A stretch of 64,000 nt of DNA, taken from the NCBI RefSeq assembly GCF_019443405.1, contig NZ_CP080376.1, positions 2,480,001-2,544,000 on the forward strand, in the 5' to 3' direction. A model generated the notes under the pieces. That model made no database searches. It worked only from the letters and a program-made list of their open reading frames with translations, and was not told the DNA's origin. This stretch comes from Brevundimonas sp. PAMC22021 (GTDB lineage: Bacteria > Pseudomonadota > Alphaproteobacteria > Caulobacterales > Caulobacteraceae). The translations under genes and the position numbers were made by a program. Shown here piece by piece: positions 63,519 to 64,000 of this stretch (positions within the stretch are counted from its first letter, which is position 1; every line of letters begins with the position of its first letter).

Positions 63519-64000
63519 ATGACCCAAGATCCTCGCCAGGCCGGCCTCGCTCTGCTGCGCGAACATGCCTTGATCGGCAAAACACCATCGCGTGGATCCG
63601 GCGAGAGTATCGCGGTCGATGATCCGGCTACCGGCGAGATCATCGGCCATGTTCCCAGGCTGGGCGCTTCCGAAACCGAACAGGCGATCCAGGCCGCCCA
63701 TGATGCGTTTCCCGCATGGTCCCAAGGCGATTCCCATGCGCGTGGTCGGTTCCTGCGCGACTGGGCCGGGCTGATCGACGACAACACCGACGGCCTCGCC
63801 GCCCTGATGTCGATAGAGAACGGCAAGCCGTTCGAGGAGGCCAAGGGCGAGGTCGCCTACGCCAACGGCTTCATCAAATGGTTCGCCGGCGAGGCCGAAC
63901 GCCTGGTCGGCGAAACGCACGACACCCCGCTCGGCCACCTGATCCTGACCTTCCGCGAGGCGGTGGGGCCCTGCGCCCTGATCACGCCGTGGAACTTCCC
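63519..64000 (+). CDS. gabD: Succinate-semialdehyde dehydrogenase, 3' end outside the window
   Basis: The first 160 codons of an aldehyde dehydrogenase, open to the end of the window. GGAG lies 9 nt before the ATG. D-P-A-T-G-E-I-I-G-H-V-P, A-I-Q-A-A-H-D-A-F-P-A-W, L-M-S-I-E-N-G-K-P-F-E-E-A-K-G-E-V, F-I-K-W-F-A-G-E-A-E-R and I-T-P-W-N-F fit GabD-type enzymes, which oxidise succinate semialdehyde with NAD(P). The catalytic Cys and Glu are outside the window, so a related aldehyde dehydrogenase cannot be excluded. Confidence 0.88.
   Translation, partial: MTQDPRQAGLALLREHALIGKTPSRGSGESIAVDDPATGEIIGHVPRLGASETEQAIQAAHDAFPAWSQGDSHARGRFLRDWAGLIDDNTDGLAALMSIENGKPFEEAKGEVAYANGFIKWFAGEAERLVGETHDTPLGHLILTFREAVGPCALITPWNF

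Overview
The window is GC-rich alphaproteobacterial DNA. Its gene content (PhyR-NepR-EcfG-PhyK general stress locus, MmcB, ZapE, DUF4167, DUF2794, a trpF-trpB-trpA-accD cluster, RegB/SenC/RegA) fits the Caulobacterales. Brevundimonas is my best guess, an inference from gene content and not from a database match.

Accessory region, about 1-19211. This stretch ends at the 3' side of a tRNA-Gly(GCC) gene (19212-19286, minus strand) and looks like cargo of an integrated element. It holds a probable two-gene unknown/DUF5677-like pair (10-2556), a TIR-domain effector with a divergent small partner gene (2675-4537), an Xre-ImmA pair with a back-to-back promoter/operator region (4763-6063), four small accessory proteins (6064-7317), a large superfamily II helicase with a possible C-terminal nuclease fold (7649-11002), a LysR regulator divergent from two glutathione S-transferases (11090-13487), an SH3 protein, a fused nucleotidyltransferase-HEPN protein, a small winged-helix protein, a short VirD2/DUF3363-like relaxase and an AAA_14/DUF4143 ATPase. 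No integrase is visible, and the far end of the element is outside the window.

Chromosomal backbone, 19212-64000. Genes are dense and often overlap by 4 bp. In order: SDR dehydrogenase, YkvA-like protein, isoaspartyl peptidase, double-M16 lipoprotein, a DUF350 protein with a trypsin-like protease, rlmN divergent from an HtrA protease, DUF2794, a Bax inhibitor-1 protein, thpR-GNAT-mmcB-SWIB, the redox system regA-regB divergent from senC, a YgjP-like metalloprotein, PBP1A, a TetR regulator, a serine hydrolase, asd-rarD divergent from zapE, mdh, SIMPL and HIT proteins, pirin, a seven-gene minus-strand run rsmC-rsuA-trpF-trpB-unknown-trpA-accD, typA, DUF4167, a hybrid histidine kinase broken by an in-frame stop, a DUF4893 lipoprotein, hisS, the general stress locus, an entericidin and the start of gabD.

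Main points for follow-up: an alphaproteobacterial LexA box 12 bp before the TIR effector start, suggesting a DNA-damage-induced defence gene; the helicase with a C-terminal D-x-IHAK motif; a TAA in the N box of an otherwise intact hybrid kinase; three GGAAC-N16-CGTT promoters in the stress locus, one inside the end of phyK and pointing at an entericidin; an AccD without its four zinc cysteines; and an exported unknown protein translationally coupled inside the trp operon.
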